Assembly (NCBI GenBank): GCA_003353795.1
Contig: PIVY01000006.1
Span: forward strand, 1-61,513
From: a bacterium
GTDB lineage: Bacteria; Krumholzibacteriota; Krumholzibacteriia; LZORAL124-64-63
Reading direction: 5' to 3'
Length of the DNA stretch: 61,513 nt
Shown: in pieces, positions 9,646-18,373 of the stretch
Position numbering within the stretch: position 1 is the stretch's first letter
Layout of the letters: every line of letters starts with the position of its first letter
Made by a program: the position numbers and the translations under genes
Notes under the pieces: generated by a model
Told to the model about the DNA's origin: nothing
What the model saw: the letters and a program-made list of their open reading frames with translations, nothing else
Database searches by the model: none

Positions 9646-11133
9646 CTAACGCTCCAACGCACCGGCCGCCGGCACCGATCGTTGGGCGCGGTCCTGGCCA
9701 TCCTGGTGCGCCCGGTATTGCTCGGTCACTGGATGCGTCGCTGCTGCAGTCGCCAGCGGACCGCCCAGATCGAGCAGCGCCGAGTCGCTGGCCGGCTCGA
9801 GGTTCAGCGCACCGGCGTTCTCGAATCCGGGGTCCTCGCCGGACGTGCAGTCCTGGGCGGTCACCGATCCGCTCGGCGAACCGTCGTGACTGTCTCGCCA
9901 GCCCTGGGTGAGCCAGCAATGCGCCACGGTCACCGCGCCCGCGTCGTTGTTGATGGCCAGGCGCGCCTCGCCGGCCACGGCGTGCACCGCGCTGTTGCGC
10001 ACGTCGGCCGTCTCGCCACCGCTGGAGAGCCGCAGCAGCGTGGTATTGCCCGACCGCAGCGAGTAGACCGTGCTGTGGTAGAAGTACAGCGTGCCCTGTC
10101 GGTACCACGCTGCGTCGCCGCCGTCGCCGCCGTAGTGCACGATCTGGCTGTTGCCGGCGCCGTCGGGTTCGATGAGCAGATTGCCGTAGACGAAGGTCGT
10201 CCGGTAGCGCGGGTCGTCGCGCAGTTCGGCGTGGTCGGTCTCCACGAGGTCGAGCTGGCGGTTGCCGCCCTCGATCCAGTTGTAGCGGATCACGGTGCCG
10301 GCCGAGCGGTCCTTGAGGTTGTTGCCGCCGCAACTGTCGCGCAGCGGTCCGTAGCGATTGTACTCGAAGAGGATGCCCAGGCACTCGGTGTAGGAGTTGT
10401 GCTCGTAGATGCTGTTCTCGATGCCGTTGCCGTGGATGTGGTTGCCGCGCACCTGCAGATCGCTGACCTGGGAGCCGGCGAAGAGGCCGTTGCCGCAGTC
10501 GGTGAGGATGCAGTTCTCGATGGTCACGTGTTCGCCGATCTCCACGTGCACGGCGGCGGCGTTGCGGCCGTAGAAGCCCATGACCTCCGAGTCGCTGGTG
10601 AATCGGTAGCCGGGCCGACCGCTGCGGATCTCCAGACCCTGCACGTAGACCCACGCCGGCACCACGTCGTCCGACGGCAGATTCGAGCCGCCGATCTTCA
10701 CCACCGACCGGTCCTCGTTCCAGTAGCTCAGTTCCACCCGCGTCACCGCGTCGTCGCCCGAGATCACAGGCCGCGCGCCGGAGATGGGGTCGGGCACGCC
10801 GAGGATCACCACCGGCTGGTCCTCGGTGCCGGCGGTGTTGACGACCCACTTGGCGCGGTACGGCTCGAGGCGCGAGTGAATCCGTACCAGGATCGACGGC
10901 GCGAGGCTTTCCCAGGGCACGTCGCCGGGCTCGGTGAGGTCGCGGCCGGGGCCCACGTCCAGCACCACGGCGAAATCGGCCGGGTCCCAGGTATGGAAGG
11001 CCGAGCCCTCGGGCTGGTAGATGGGCGGCAGCGGCGAGTCGGCGGGATCGGTGGGATTGTCGGCGCTGCAGCCGGCCAGGAGCGCGAGGAGCGTGAGTGC
11101 AGTTATGGCGGTGAACGACGGGCGGCGCGGCAT
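9646..11133 (-). CDS. Lipoprotein with right-handed parallel beta-helix (polysaccharide-lyase-like)
   Basis: The 495-residue protein has a lipobox LLALLAGC (Cys22). From about residue 140 onward it has repeated short strands with I/V-x-N/G patterns (HVTIENCILTDCGNGLFAG, VRGNHIHGNGIENSIYEHN), as in pectate-lyase and chondroitinase-B type beta-helices. Such helices bind or cleave acidic polysaccharides. Catalytic residues cannot be assigned by eye. The start at 11133 is chosen for the lipoprotein signal and GAGGAG ribosome-binding site. A longer in-frame opening upstream has no coding character. Confidence 0.85.
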   Translation of the reverse strand: MPRRPSFTAITALTLLALLAGCSADNPTDPADSPLPPIYQPEGSAFHTWDPADFAVVLDVGPGRDLTEPGDVPWESLAPSILVRIHSRLEPYRAKWVVNTAGTEDQPVVILGVPDPISGARPVISGDDAVTRVELSYWNEDRSVVKIGGSNLPSDDVVPAWVYVQGLEIRSGRPGYRFTSDSEVMGFYGRNAAAVHVEIGEHVTIENCILTDCGNGLFAGSQVSDLQVRGNHIHGNGIENSIYEHNSYTECLGILFEYNRYGPLRDSCGGNNLKDRSAGTVIRYNWIEGGNRQLDLVETDHAELRDDPRYRTTFVYGNLLIEPDGAGNSQIVHYGGDGGDAAWYRQGTLYFYHSTVYSLRSGNTTLLRLSSGGETADVRNSAVHAVAGEARLAINNDAGAVTVAHCWLTQGWRDSHDGSPSGSVTAQDCTSGEDPGFENAGALNLEPASDSALLDLGGPLATAAATHPVTEQYRAHQDGQDRAQRSVPAAGALER

Positions 11134-11221
11134 GATGGGAATCTCCTCGCAGCGAGCAGAACGTTCCGGGGGCGGGGTATCCGTGCCGACGCTGCAAGTC
11201 CCGGGCCGAGACTCAGCGTGT

Positions 11222-11316
11222 TCTTCAATGGCGAGAAGGTGGGCGAAGACCCGGCGCTGATCGACGATACCATCATGGCTCACACCACCGCGTTGCGCGA
11301 GCAACTGGGAATCTGA
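11222..11316 (+). pseudogene. Possible orphan C-terminal gene fragment
   Basis: One frame ending at the TGA at 11314-11316 reads SVFFNGEKVGEDPALIDDTI and then a helical MAHTTALREQLGI terminus, with ordinary protein composition. No start codon, ribosome-binding site or preceding domain matches it. It lies between the divergently oriented beta-helix and small-peptide genes, so it may be the residue of a deleted gene. The family was not recognised, and a chance open frame remains possible. Confidence 0.3.
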
Positions 11317-11504
11317 CCAGTATCCACGATTAACATCCATCCGGGGCCTCGAAAGGGGCCTCGGGCCATATTGCGGCAACTTTTTTGCGATTTAGCGCGG
11401 TAGCGGATTACTTGATGATATATGCTATTGCCGACATCCTGATTCAGGCACCGAGCTGGGTAACCAGTCCTGAATCCGGGCAGCCAGTTGAGGAGAAACA
11501 CACC

Positions 11505-11642
11505 ATGAGCAAGACATGCGAGTGCCTCCGGCTGGTGGCCATGAAGCTCGAACTGGGCGTATACGGCGACTGCTCAGGCTGCAATGACGGCCGCAACCAT
11601 CACGGCGGCGGCTGGGGTTGGGGCTGGGGTTGGTGGCGCTAG
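11505..11642 (+). CDS. 45-residue Cys-rich peptide with Gly/Trp tail, function unknown
   Basis: The predicted peptide begins MSKTCECLRLVAMKLELGVY and continues with GDCSGCNDGRNHHGGG, then a WGWGWGWWR terminus. It has paired cysteines C5-x-C7 and C23-x-x-C26, a His-His pair, and alternating Trp-Gly. The gene looks genuine because a strong GAGGAGA ribosome-binding site lies 8-9 bases before the ATG. A clean terminator follows 38 bases after the stop, and an AT-rich promoter-like segment (11380-11430) precedes it. No signal peptide is visible. Metal binding by the four cysteines, or a modified-peptide precursor, are possibilities. No maturation enzyme is adjacent. Confidence 0.65.
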   Translation: MSKTCECLRLVAMKLELGVYGDCSGCNDGRNHHGGGWGWGWGWWR

Positions 11643-11680
11643 GCGAGTTCTTCGCGACCAACCGACCGATGGCAAGACAG

Positions 11681-11709
11681 GAAGCGACCGCAACCGCGGT
11701 CGCTTCTGT
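11681..11709 (+). terminator. Terminator of the small peptide gene
   Basis: The perfect stem GAAGCGACCGC/GCGGTCGCTTC has an AACC loop and is followed by TGTATG. It lies 38 bases after the peptide stop. Confidence 0.75.
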
Positions 11710-11805
11710 ATGTCCGCTCCGCCGTGGCGATGGTCGGCCAGTCGCGATTATGCTGGATCGATGACGCGACGCCCCGCACACCCAGCCCGCGAAACGAGCT
11801 CTGCC

Positions 11806-12303
11806 ATGTCACGATCCCTCCTGGCCCTTCTCGCATGCCTGTTCCTGGCCGCTCCCGCCGCGAGCCAGACGCCGCCCTGCGATTCCGCCGAGTTTCATCA
11901 GTTCGACTTCTGGATCGGCCACTGGCGTGTGGAGAACGCGGCCGGTGCCGTTCAGGGCCACAACACCATCACGAGCACGGCCGATGGCTGCGGCTTGCGT
12001 GAAGAATGGGTCGGTCAGAGCGGGGGCACGGGCACCAGCCTCAACTACCACGACCCTGCCGACGGCCAGTGGCACCAGCACTGGGTCGGTGGATCGGGCA
12101 TGATCCTGCACCTCGCCGGTGGTCTCGACGGCGATTCCATGGTGCTGGCCGGCGATCGACAGGGCCCGAAGGGGCCGGTGCGCGACCGGATCACCTGGAC
12201 GCCGGGCGACGACGGCCGGGTGCGTCAGTTCTGGGAAGTCTCCGGCGATGACGGCAAGACCTGGAACGTCGCGTTCGAGGGTTTCTACGTGCGGGCCGAC
12301 TGA
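11806..12303 (+). CDS. Secreted DUF1579-like (lipocalin-fold) protein
   Basis: This 165-residue protein has a signal peptide (MSRSLLALLACLFLAAPAAS). The mature part opens with FHQFDFWIGHWRVEN, the hallmark of DUF1579-like proteins, followed by beta-strands and a WEVSGDDGKTW strand pair near the end. The family is predicted to adopt a lipocalin-like barrel, but its ligand is unknown. The start at 11806 is chosen for the signal peptide; the ribosome-binding site is poor, and an in-frame ATG at 11761 is an alternative. Confidence 0.8.
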   Translation: MSRSLLALLACLFLAAPAASQTPPCDSAEFHQFDFWIGHWRVENAAGAVQGHNTITSTADGCGLREEWVGQSGGTGTSLNYHDPADGQWHQHWVGGSGMILHLAGGLDGDSMVLAGDRQGPKGPVRDRITWTPGDDGRVRQFWEVSGDDGKTWNVAFEGFYVRAD

Positions 12304-12313
12304 ACCGGCGCCG

Positions 12314-13345
12314 TCACTCCTCGCACGCCTGCACGGCCGTTGCCACGCGTCGCGTGAAATCCTCCACGACGTCCTTGGCGATGTGATCCGAGTTCTGCAT
12401 CTGCTCGGCGGGGTACGTTGCGGGAGGACTGAGAATGAGGTGCGCGCGAGGACTGCCGGAGAGCAGACCCGCGAGAAATTCCTGGCCCTCGCGGTAGTAT
12501 GGACCGAACACGTCGTCGTCGATCATCCCGACCAGTTGCGGAGAGTTCGCGACGAACAGCTCGAATTTGTACTCTTCGGCCATCGCTATCATAGCCTCCA
12601 GCGCGTGGTGACTGGCGCGCGAGATTCTCCAACCAGCCGGCGCACTCCACTTGAGATGATCGGCGAAGTCGGATCTGGCCAGATCGGGGTCGGATCGCCG
12701 GATGGATGCGAAACCTTGCCCACTGAAATGGATCTGGAGCCGGCTCGCGCGCCAAGGATGCATCAGGGTCCTCAGCACCGTCTGGTCCTTGCTGTACACG
12801 GGCACGAATCGAGCGAGGAAGACGTCCCGAGTCTCGGCCCGGTCCAGTTCGAGCGGCGCGCGCATGGTCGGCCAGTATCCCCACGGCAACGGTACGACCG
12901 GAATCAGGGGAAGCTTGATGTCCCGCTTCCAGAGATCGTGCACCGCCACCATGATGACTCTCTTTGGCGGACCGAATCGCTGGATATAGTGTTCGAGCTG
13001 CCAGGCGGGATTGGTCACGGCCGCGTCGCCCATGGTGCACAGGTTGAGCGAAACCGTGCCGAGTGCGTCGTCGAGGATCTCGGGATCGATACCGTGGCGA
13101 CCGCTGCTGTCGCCGATGATGAGGGTCTCGACGGGTTCCTCGAGTCGGACCAGACGCTGCCATTGCTCCCGGAACGCCACGTAAGTGCTGTTGTCGAGTG
13201 CCGGACGCGCGCTCAGCAACAGACTCAGGCCCGCGTTGAAGAACAGCCCGCAGGCCAGCACCACCACCACGGTGAACGCCGTGGCGCGCCGCGACGTTCG
13301 CACCGCGCGCTCTGTCGGCAGGATGTTCTGATCGGTCCGCGGCAT
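12314..13345 (-). CDS. AlgX/DHHW-like SGNH-fold partner of MBOAT acyltransferase
   Basis: The 343-residue protein has one N-terminal transmembrane helix (about 23-46) and a periplasmic domain. That domain contains LIIGDSSGRHGIDPEIL (Asp79-Ser80), matching the G-D-S/T-x4-G block of SGNH-like acetyl-transfer proteins such as AlgJ/AlgX. It lies 15 bases downstream of the MBOAT gene on the same strand, so the two probably form an acyl-export pair. In such pairs the MBOAT protein moves acetyl across the membrane and the SGNH protein places it on a polysaccharide. The catalytic His near the C-terminus cannot be confidently picked. The acceptor glycan is unknown. Confidence 0.78.
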   Translation of the reverse strand: MPRTDQNILPTERAVRTSRRATAFTVVVVLACGLFFNAGLSLLLSARPALDNSTYVAFREQWQRLVRLEEPVETLIIGDSSGRHGIDPEILDDALGTVSLNLCTMGDAAVTNPAWQLEHYIQRFGPPKRVIMVAVHDLWKRDIKLPLIPVVPLPWGYWPTMRAPLELDRAETRDVFLARFVPVYSKDQTVLRTLMHPWRASRLQIHFSGQGFASIRRSDPDLARSDFADHLKWSAPAGWRISRASHHALEAMIAMAEEYKFELFVANSPQLVGMIDDDVFGPYYREGQEFLAGLLSGSPRAHLILSPPATYPAEQMQNSDHIAKDVVEDFTRRVATAVQACEE

Positions 13346-13360
13346 GGTCCTCGCCGCCTC

Positions 13361-14782
13361 CTAGAACTGGAAGTAGATGAATTCCATGGATTCGTGGACC
13401 GCGAAGGCCACGATGCCACAGAATAACAGGCCGTAGATCGCGAGCTTCAACGGCGTCGGCAGTCCGGTCACGGCCAGGAGGTTGCCCGTGCGGTACTGGA
13501 GCAATTGCACGGGAATCAACGGCCAGGAGAAGTAGAACCAGGTATAGAGCAGAGTCCAGCCGGTCTCGCCGACGCCGTGGTGCATGTTGCCGAGGAAGTA
13601 CACGATCTGGCTGGCGCTGTCGGCACGGAAGATCAGCCAGCCGATGACCGTGAAGACGAACATCAGCGCCATCATGAACAGGACCCGGGGGCGCTGGCTT
13701 CGATCGCGCCACGGGTCGGCGTGGATCGGGCGCGGGTCGAGCCAGCGATAGACCGCGAGCAGCGTGCCGTGGTAGGCGCCCCAGATCACGAAGTTCCAGG
13801 CGGCGCCGTGCCAGAGGCCGCCCAGCAGCATGGTGAGCGCCAGGTTGCGCTGGGTGCGCAGCGTGCCGCCGCGGCTACCGCCCAGCGGGATGTAGAGATA
13901 GTCGCGGAGCCACGATGAGAGCGAGACGTGCCAGCGCAGCCAGAAGTCGCTCGGGTTGATGGCCAGATAGGGCAGCTTGAAGTTCACCATGAGCTCGAAT
14001 CCCATGAGCTTGGCCACGCCCCGCGCGATGTCGCTGTAGCCCGAGAAGTCGCCGTAGATCTGCACGGTGAACGCCAGCAAACCCACCACCAGCTCGAGCC
14101 CCTGGAACTCGGCGTGCTCGGCGAAGATGGGGTTGGCGATGAGCGCCATCCGGTCGGCGATCACGACCTTCTTGAAGTAACCCCAGAGGATCAACCACAG
14201 CGCGGCGCCCACCTCGTCCTGGCCGATCCGGCGGGGGCGGGCGATCTGGGGCAGCAGGTTGCTGGCCCGTTCGATGGGGCCGGCCACGAGCTGGGGGAAG
14301 AAGGCGACGAAGAGGGCGAAGTCGGAGATGCTGTCCACGGGCTCGAGCTTGCCGCGGTAGATGTCGATGGTGTAGCTCATGGTCTGGAACGTGTAGAACG
14401 AGATGCCCACCGGGAGCAGGATTCCGAGGGTGAAGGGATCGGGCTGCAGGCCGAGCAGCCCCATGAGCGCCGCGAGACTATCTGCGAAGAAGTCGAAGTA
14501 CTTGAAGAAACCCAGGATGCCCAGGTTGGTGCAGACCGACACGGTGAGCAGCAGCTTGCGGCGGCGCGGGTCGGCGCTGCGGTGCAGGGCGCGGCCCACG
14601 AAGAAGTCGACCACGGTGGACAGGGCCAGCAGGCCGAGGAAACGCCAATCCCAGTAGCCGTAGAAGACGTAGCTGGCCACGAGCAGCAGGACGTTCTGCA
14701 ATCGCCGGCTGCGCCTCGACGACAGGTAGAGCGCGTAGATCAGCAGGAAGAAGCCGAGGAATACGAACGAATTGAAGAGCAC
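13361..14782 (-). CDS. MBOAT family O-acyltransferase (AlgI/PatA-like)
   Basis: The 473-residue polytopic protein has the family hallmarks: F-F-K-Y-F-D-F near residue 120, LPVGISFYTFQTMSYTID (about 147-164), then LRWHVSLSSWLRDYLYIPLG and LGGLWHGAAWNFVIWGAYHG, which carries the invariant His. Length and motifs match AlgI and PatA, which transfer acetyl groups to exported polysaccharides or peptidoglycan. The following gene supplies the expected SGNH-type partner. No alginate biosynthesis genes are nearby, so the acceptor is open. Confidence 0.93.
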   Translation of the reverse strand: MLFNSFVFLGFFLLIYALYLSSRRSRRLQNVLLLVASYVFYGYWDWRFLGLLALSTVVDFFVGRALHRSADPRRRKLLLTVSVCTNLGILGFFKYFDFFADSLAALMGLLGLQPDPFTLGILLPVGISFYTFQTMSYTIDIYRGKLEPVDSISDFALFVAFFPQLVAGPIERASNLLPQIARPRRIGQDEVGAALWLILWGYFKKVVIADRMALIANPIFAEHAEFQGLELVVGLLAFTVQIYGDFSGYSDIARGVAKLMGFELMVNFKLPYLAINPSDFWLRWHVSLSSWLRDYLYIPLGGSRGGTLRTQRNLALTMLLGGLWHGAAWNFVIWGAYHGTLLAVYRWLDPRPIHADPWRDRSQRPRVLFMMALMFVFTVIGWLIFRADSASQIVYFLGNMHHGVGETGWTLLYTWFYFSWPLIPVQLLQYRTGNLLAVTGLPTPLKLAIYGLLFCGIVAFAVHESMEFIYFQF

Positions 14783-14900
14783 CGGTTCATGGCCTCGCGT
14801 GTCGTTGGGCGGCGTTTCAGAATACGCGTAGGAGGTTCGCCTTCGCCGGACTGATGGTCATTCAGGCCGCCGGGCATGTCCATGGTTTTTGGGTTTGGTC

Positions 14901-14928
14901 GCGGGTGTCCAGGCTCCTGGACACCCGC
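14901..14928. repeat. Strong isolated hairpin downstream of histidine kinase
   Basis: A perfect 13-bp inverted repeat (GCGGGTGTCCAGG/CCTGGACACCCGC) sits between the kinase stop (14996) and the MBOAT start (14782). No T-run follows on the minus strand, so it is only a possible terminator or RNA-stabilising hairpin for the kinase transcript. Confidence 0.5.
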
Positions 14929-14995
14929 TGCTGCTCTTCGTCGGTGGGATCGCTCAGTCGAAGAGAGCCTTGACTCCGGACAGGGCCGATGCGAA

Positions 14996-16837
14996 TCAGG
15001 CCCGCACACCCTTCGCGGCATCGAGCACCGCGCGGGCCTGTGAGCAGAGATCCCCGATGGAGAACGGTTTCCGCAGCATCTGGTACTCGTGATCGGCGCT
15101 ATGGTTCTCGTCGGACAGGTTGTCGGCGATGCCGCTGATCATCAGTACCGCGGTGCTGGGGCAGGCTCGCGTGACGTCTGCGGCCACGTCGAGCCCGGTG
15201 CCGTCCTCGAGCAGGAGGTCGCAGATCAAGAGATCGAAGGGACCATCGGTCTGCGCGCGTTGCCTGGCCTCGACGACGCCGGCGGCGCCGACGACCTCGA
15301 ATCCGTCCATGGACATGGCCCGGCCGGCCATCCGGCGTACGCTTTCCTCGTCGTCGACGATCAGGACGCGCCCGCGGTTCCCGGTGGCCGCGGCCCGAGG
15401 CTGGGAGGATCCGATCCCGATGGCGCTCTGTGGAACGACAGGGATCGATGCCTTGCACCGGGGAAGGCTCAAACAGATCGACGTGCCCAGGCCCACGGCG
15501 CTCGAGACGTCGATGTGGCCGCCGTGCTGCTCCACGATGCCGTGCACCTGGGCCAGCCCGAGTCCAGTTCCCTCGCCTGGCGCCTTGGTGGTGTAGAAGG
15601 GATCGAAGGCTCGCTCGATCAGGTCGGCGGTCATGCCGCAACCCTCGTCGATGATCTCGAGCGTGATTTTGCGTGCGTACGCCGCACTGCGTAACCGCAA
15701 TCGACCGCCGTCGGGCATGGCGTCGCGGGCGTTGGTGGCCAGGTTGAGGATCATCTGCTCGATCTGGCCCACGTCGACACGGATGGCGGCGCGCCCGGCG
15801 TCGAGTTCCAGTTGCAGCTCGACCCGCTCGCTCAGAAGACGCCGCAGAAGCGGCTCCAGATCCCGGACGACTCCGTCGATGGACGTGACCGTCGGGTCGA
15901 GATCCTGCCGACGACCGAATGCCAGCAGTTGCTGCGTCAACGCGGCTGCTCGCATGGTGCCGGTCTGGACTCGCTGGAGGTCCTCGTGGGCCTGCGAGCC
16001 GGGTTCGAGCTGGTCCATGACGATCTCCGAGAAACCCATGATCGGCGTCAGGTAGTTGTTCAGATCGTGGGCGACGCCTCCGGCGAGTCGGCCCAGCGAT
16101 TCGAGCCGGCGCGACTGCTGGAGGGCTTCCTCGAGCGCCGCGGTGTGCAGGAATTCGTCGGTCAGCAGGAGCCCCGTCAGGATGATCATGGCGGTGAAGC
16201 CGTACTCGGTCAGGTAGGGCGCCACGTGGACGCCGGCGGTGACCAGGGCATCGCTGATGATGGACGTGAAGAATAATCCGACGGCCACCATGAACGGGAT
16301 GGCGTGACTGCGCCGACCGCTTCGCCACAGGGCGCGGCCGGCGAAGAAGAAGAACACGAGCTCCACGGCGACGATGACGAGGAACATCATGAACACCGGA
16401 CCGGCTTCGAGTTCGTGATAGGTCATGGGGCCGAAGATCGGCAACGTGACGTGCTTGACCGCGGGTTCCGTCGACAGCAGCAATCCGTGGCGTTCCACGG
16501 CGCCGACGAGCGCCAGGACCACGGCGGCGATCGAGACGAATCGTGTGATCCATGGCCAATCGAATCCGGTGTGCAAGACCACGAATCGAATCACCACGGG
16601 GCCGACGAGCGCCAGGGTAACGATCTGCGCCCGCTGCCACGCCGCCCCGCTGGCGAGATCGGCCGACTGGTACAGCCCGACGCAGGTGATGTCGTAGATG
16701 GCGATGCCCAGGCAGGCCAGCGCCAGGTAGAGATGGAGGTGCAGACTGCGGCGTCGCAGGAAGACCAGGAGATTGATCATCGCCATGAGGAGCGTGACCA
16801 TCGCCAGACCGAACACAGGAACTGCGACGAGTTGCAT
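14996..16837 (-). CDS. Hybrid histidine kinase: 7TM sensor, HisKA, HATPase, receiver
   Basis: The protein is 613 residues. About seven hydrophobic helices fill residues 1-225. The HisKA motif GRLAGGVAHDLNNYLTPI carries the phospho-acceptor His257. The ATPase domain has NLATNARDAMPDGG (N box), DEGCGM (G1) and GTGLGLAQVHGIVEQHGG (G2). A C-terminal receiver (about 490-610) has the Asp495/Asp496 pair, phospho-acceptor Asp540 in LLICDLL, and Lys in MLRKPFS. The signal is presumably sensed in the membrane. No separate response regulator is adjacent, so output must be by phosphorelay or protein contact. The start at 16837 fits GGAAAG upstream; a longer frame to 16927 lacks support. Confidence 0.92.
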   Translation of the reverse strand: MQLVAVPVFGLAMVTLLMAMINLLVFLRRRSLHLHLYLALACLGIAIYDITCVGLYQSADLASGAAWQRAQIVTLALVGPVVIRFVVLHTGFDWPWITRFVSIAAVVLALVGAVERHGLLLSTEPAVKHVTLPIFGPMTYHELEAGPVFMMFLVIVAVELVFFFFAGRALWRSGRRSHAIPFMVAVGLFFTSIISDALVTAGVHVAPYLTEYGFTAMIILTGLLLTDEFLHTAALEEALQQSRRLESLGRLAGGVAHDLNNYLTPIMGFSEIVMDQLEPGSQAHEDLQRVQTGTMRAAALTQQLLAFGRRQDLDPTVTSIDGVVRDLEPLLRRLLSERVELQLELDAGRAAIRVDVGQIEQMILNLATNARDAMPDGGRLRLRSAAYARKITLEIIDEGCGMTADLIERAFDPFYTTKAPGEGTGLGLAQVHGIVEQHGGHIDVSSAVGLGTSICLSLPRCKASIPVVPQSAIGIGSSQPRAAATGNRGRVLIVDDEESVRRMAGRAMSMDGFEVVGAAGVVEARQRAQTDGPFDLLICDLLLEDGTGLDVAADVTRACPSTAVLMISGIADNLSDENHSADHEYQMLRKPFSIGDLCSQARAVLDAAKGVRA

Positions 16838-16978
16838 GCGTGAACACTTTCCAGCCGGGCGATCGTTCGACCACCGGTCGTCCGCACAGTACGGCGCGCG
16901 GAACCCCGTGGATCGCGTTGGATTCACGGTCTCAATGTTCAGATCGGTCGTCTACGGGGGACCTTTACAAAGAATAGG

Positions 16979-17008
16979 AAGACCGGCCCCATCCCTGGAG
17001 CCGGTCTT
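16979..17008 (-). terminator. Terminator of the small membrane protein gene
   Basis: On the minus strand AAGACCGGC/GCCGGTCTT forms a stem and is followed by CCTATTCTTTG. It lies about 65 bases after the stop at 17073. Confidence 0.65.
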
Positions 17009-17072
17009 CTTGGTTCGGAGGCGGCGAGTCGGTGTCCCGATCGACCCGTTTTAGATCACGGCCAACCCCTGC

Positions 17073-17552
17073 TTACGCCGGGACCTCCGCCTCCTGCTCC
17101 TCCCGAGCCGCAGTCGATCGACTGATCGCGAATCGCCGCAGCACGGGGTGGTATGTCAATCCCATCACCAGTCCGAACATCATGTGACCCATGAGGCTGG
17201 GCAGCATGTTCTGGGCGGCAGCGAGGTTCCAGTTCACTCCCAGACCCATGCCCATGAAGAGGGGCATCAGGGTCAGGGGCCCCAGCAGCCACCAGGCCGA
17301 ACCGTACATCGTGCCGAACACCAGGCTGCTGATGCGACCCGATACGAGCCAGCCCAGGAGCACTGAGAAACTGGCTCCGATGGAAGCGCTGATGGTCAGA
17401 TGGACCAGCCAGCCGGCGGCGATCGTGGGCGAACCGACCATTCGACCAATCATCGGCAAGGTCCCCATCTTGGCCATCATCAGGCCGAAGACCAGGCCGC
17501 CCACGACACCACTCACGGCTCCTGCAAGAATCTTCTTCGTCCCGAACATCAT
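17073..17552 (-). CDS. Four-helix membrane protein of unknown function
   Basis: The 159-residue protein has about four hydrophobic helices rich in Gly and Met (GAVSGVVGGLVFGLMMAKMG, MGHMMFGLVMGLTYH), and a charged C-terminal tail. The Gly-zipper spacing and repeated GxxxG-like motifs suggest tight helix packing. The family was not recognised with certainty; it resembles small YagU-type membrane proteins. A GGGAGG ribosome-binding site precedes tandem ATGs at 17555/17552. It appears to be a single-gene transcript ending at the hairpin near 17000. Confidence 0.75.
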   Translation of the reverse strand: MMFGTKKILAGAVSGVVGGLVFGLMMAKMGTLPMIGRMVGSPTIAAGWLVHLTISASIGASFSVLLGWLVSGRISSLVFGTMYGSAWWLLGPLTLMPLFMGMGLGVNWNLAAAQNMLPSLMGHMMFGLVMGLTYHPVLRRFAISRSTAAREEQEAEVPA

Positions 17553-17773
17553 TCATCCTCCCGATCTTGCGTTCTATCTGTCAGTCGGCGGTGGCCCGGC
17601 CCCTCTCCACGTCCCATCCCCCTCGTCCTCCTCGACCGGGCCGCCGCCGATTGTCCTCGCCATGTCAGTGCAAAACGGCCGAACGTTCTTACACGGGGGT
17701 CGCCGTCCGCGCCGATCGGCTGTATCCTGCCTCGGTACCTTCGGACACGACCCGCACCCGGAGACACGTTTTC

Positions 17774-18373
17774 ATGGCCTACACGCCACCGCCCGAATTC
17801 GGCACCCCCGAATTCCTCGTCCGGCTCCAGCGTCAGGACCGCGACGCCATCCAGAAGGTGGTTCACGAGTTCCTGCCGCAGATCCTCCGCGCGGCCCGCG
17901 GCGCCGGTCTCCAGGAGCACGAGGCCGACGACGTCACCCAGCAGGTCTTCCTCACCTTCATCGAGACCCTGCCCCGCTTCGAGGGCCGCAGCCAGGTGCG
18001 CACCTGGCTCTTCGGCATCCTCTACCACAAGCTTCGCGAGGCCCGCCGCGGCTTCCAGAAGCAGGACAAGCACGACGATATCGACGAGACGCTGGAGACG
18101 CGCTTCGACGATCGGGGCATGTGGCAGAACCCGCCGCGCAAGGCGGACAACGATCTCTGGGACCAGCAGATCCGCAAGCACCTCGAGGAATGCCTCGAGA
18201 CGGTGCCCGAGCGCCACCGCCTGGCCTTCGTGCTGCGCGAGGTGGAGGGTCTCGAGACCAAAGAGATCTGTAATGCGCTGGACGTTTCGGGCACGAACCT
18301 GGGAGTGATCCTGTACCGGGCCCGAAACCGGTTGCGGGAATGCCTGGAGAGTCGGGGGTTCGAGGAGCGATGA
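17774..18373 (+). CDS. ECF-type RNA polymerase sigma factor
   Basis: The 199-residue protein has region 2 (about 22-90; EADDVTQQVFLTFIETLPRF, then RTWLFGILYHKLRE, the -10-recognising segment) and region 4 (about 140-195; LPERHRLAFVLREVEG-like, then TKEICNALDVSGTNLGVILY, a helix-turn-helix). A linker with charged residues separates them. The gene overlaps the next by four bases (ATGA). That gene encodes a zinc-finger anti-sigma candidate, so the pair is a conventional sigma/anti-sigma unit. Its target promoters cannot be seen here. Confidence 0.93.
   Translation: MAYTPPPEFGTPEFLVRLQRQDRDAIQKVVHEFLPQILRAARGAGLQEHEADDVTQQVFLTFIETLPRFEGRSQVRTWLFGILYHKLREARRGFQKQDKHDDIDETLETRFDDRGMWQNPPRKADNDLWDQQIRKHLEECLETVPERHRLAFVLREVEGLETKEICNALDVSGTNLGVILYRARNRLRECLESRGFEER

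Noticed and set aside
14901-14928. Attachment site or IS end
   Set aside because: Only one copy is present, no target duplication or transposase is nearby.
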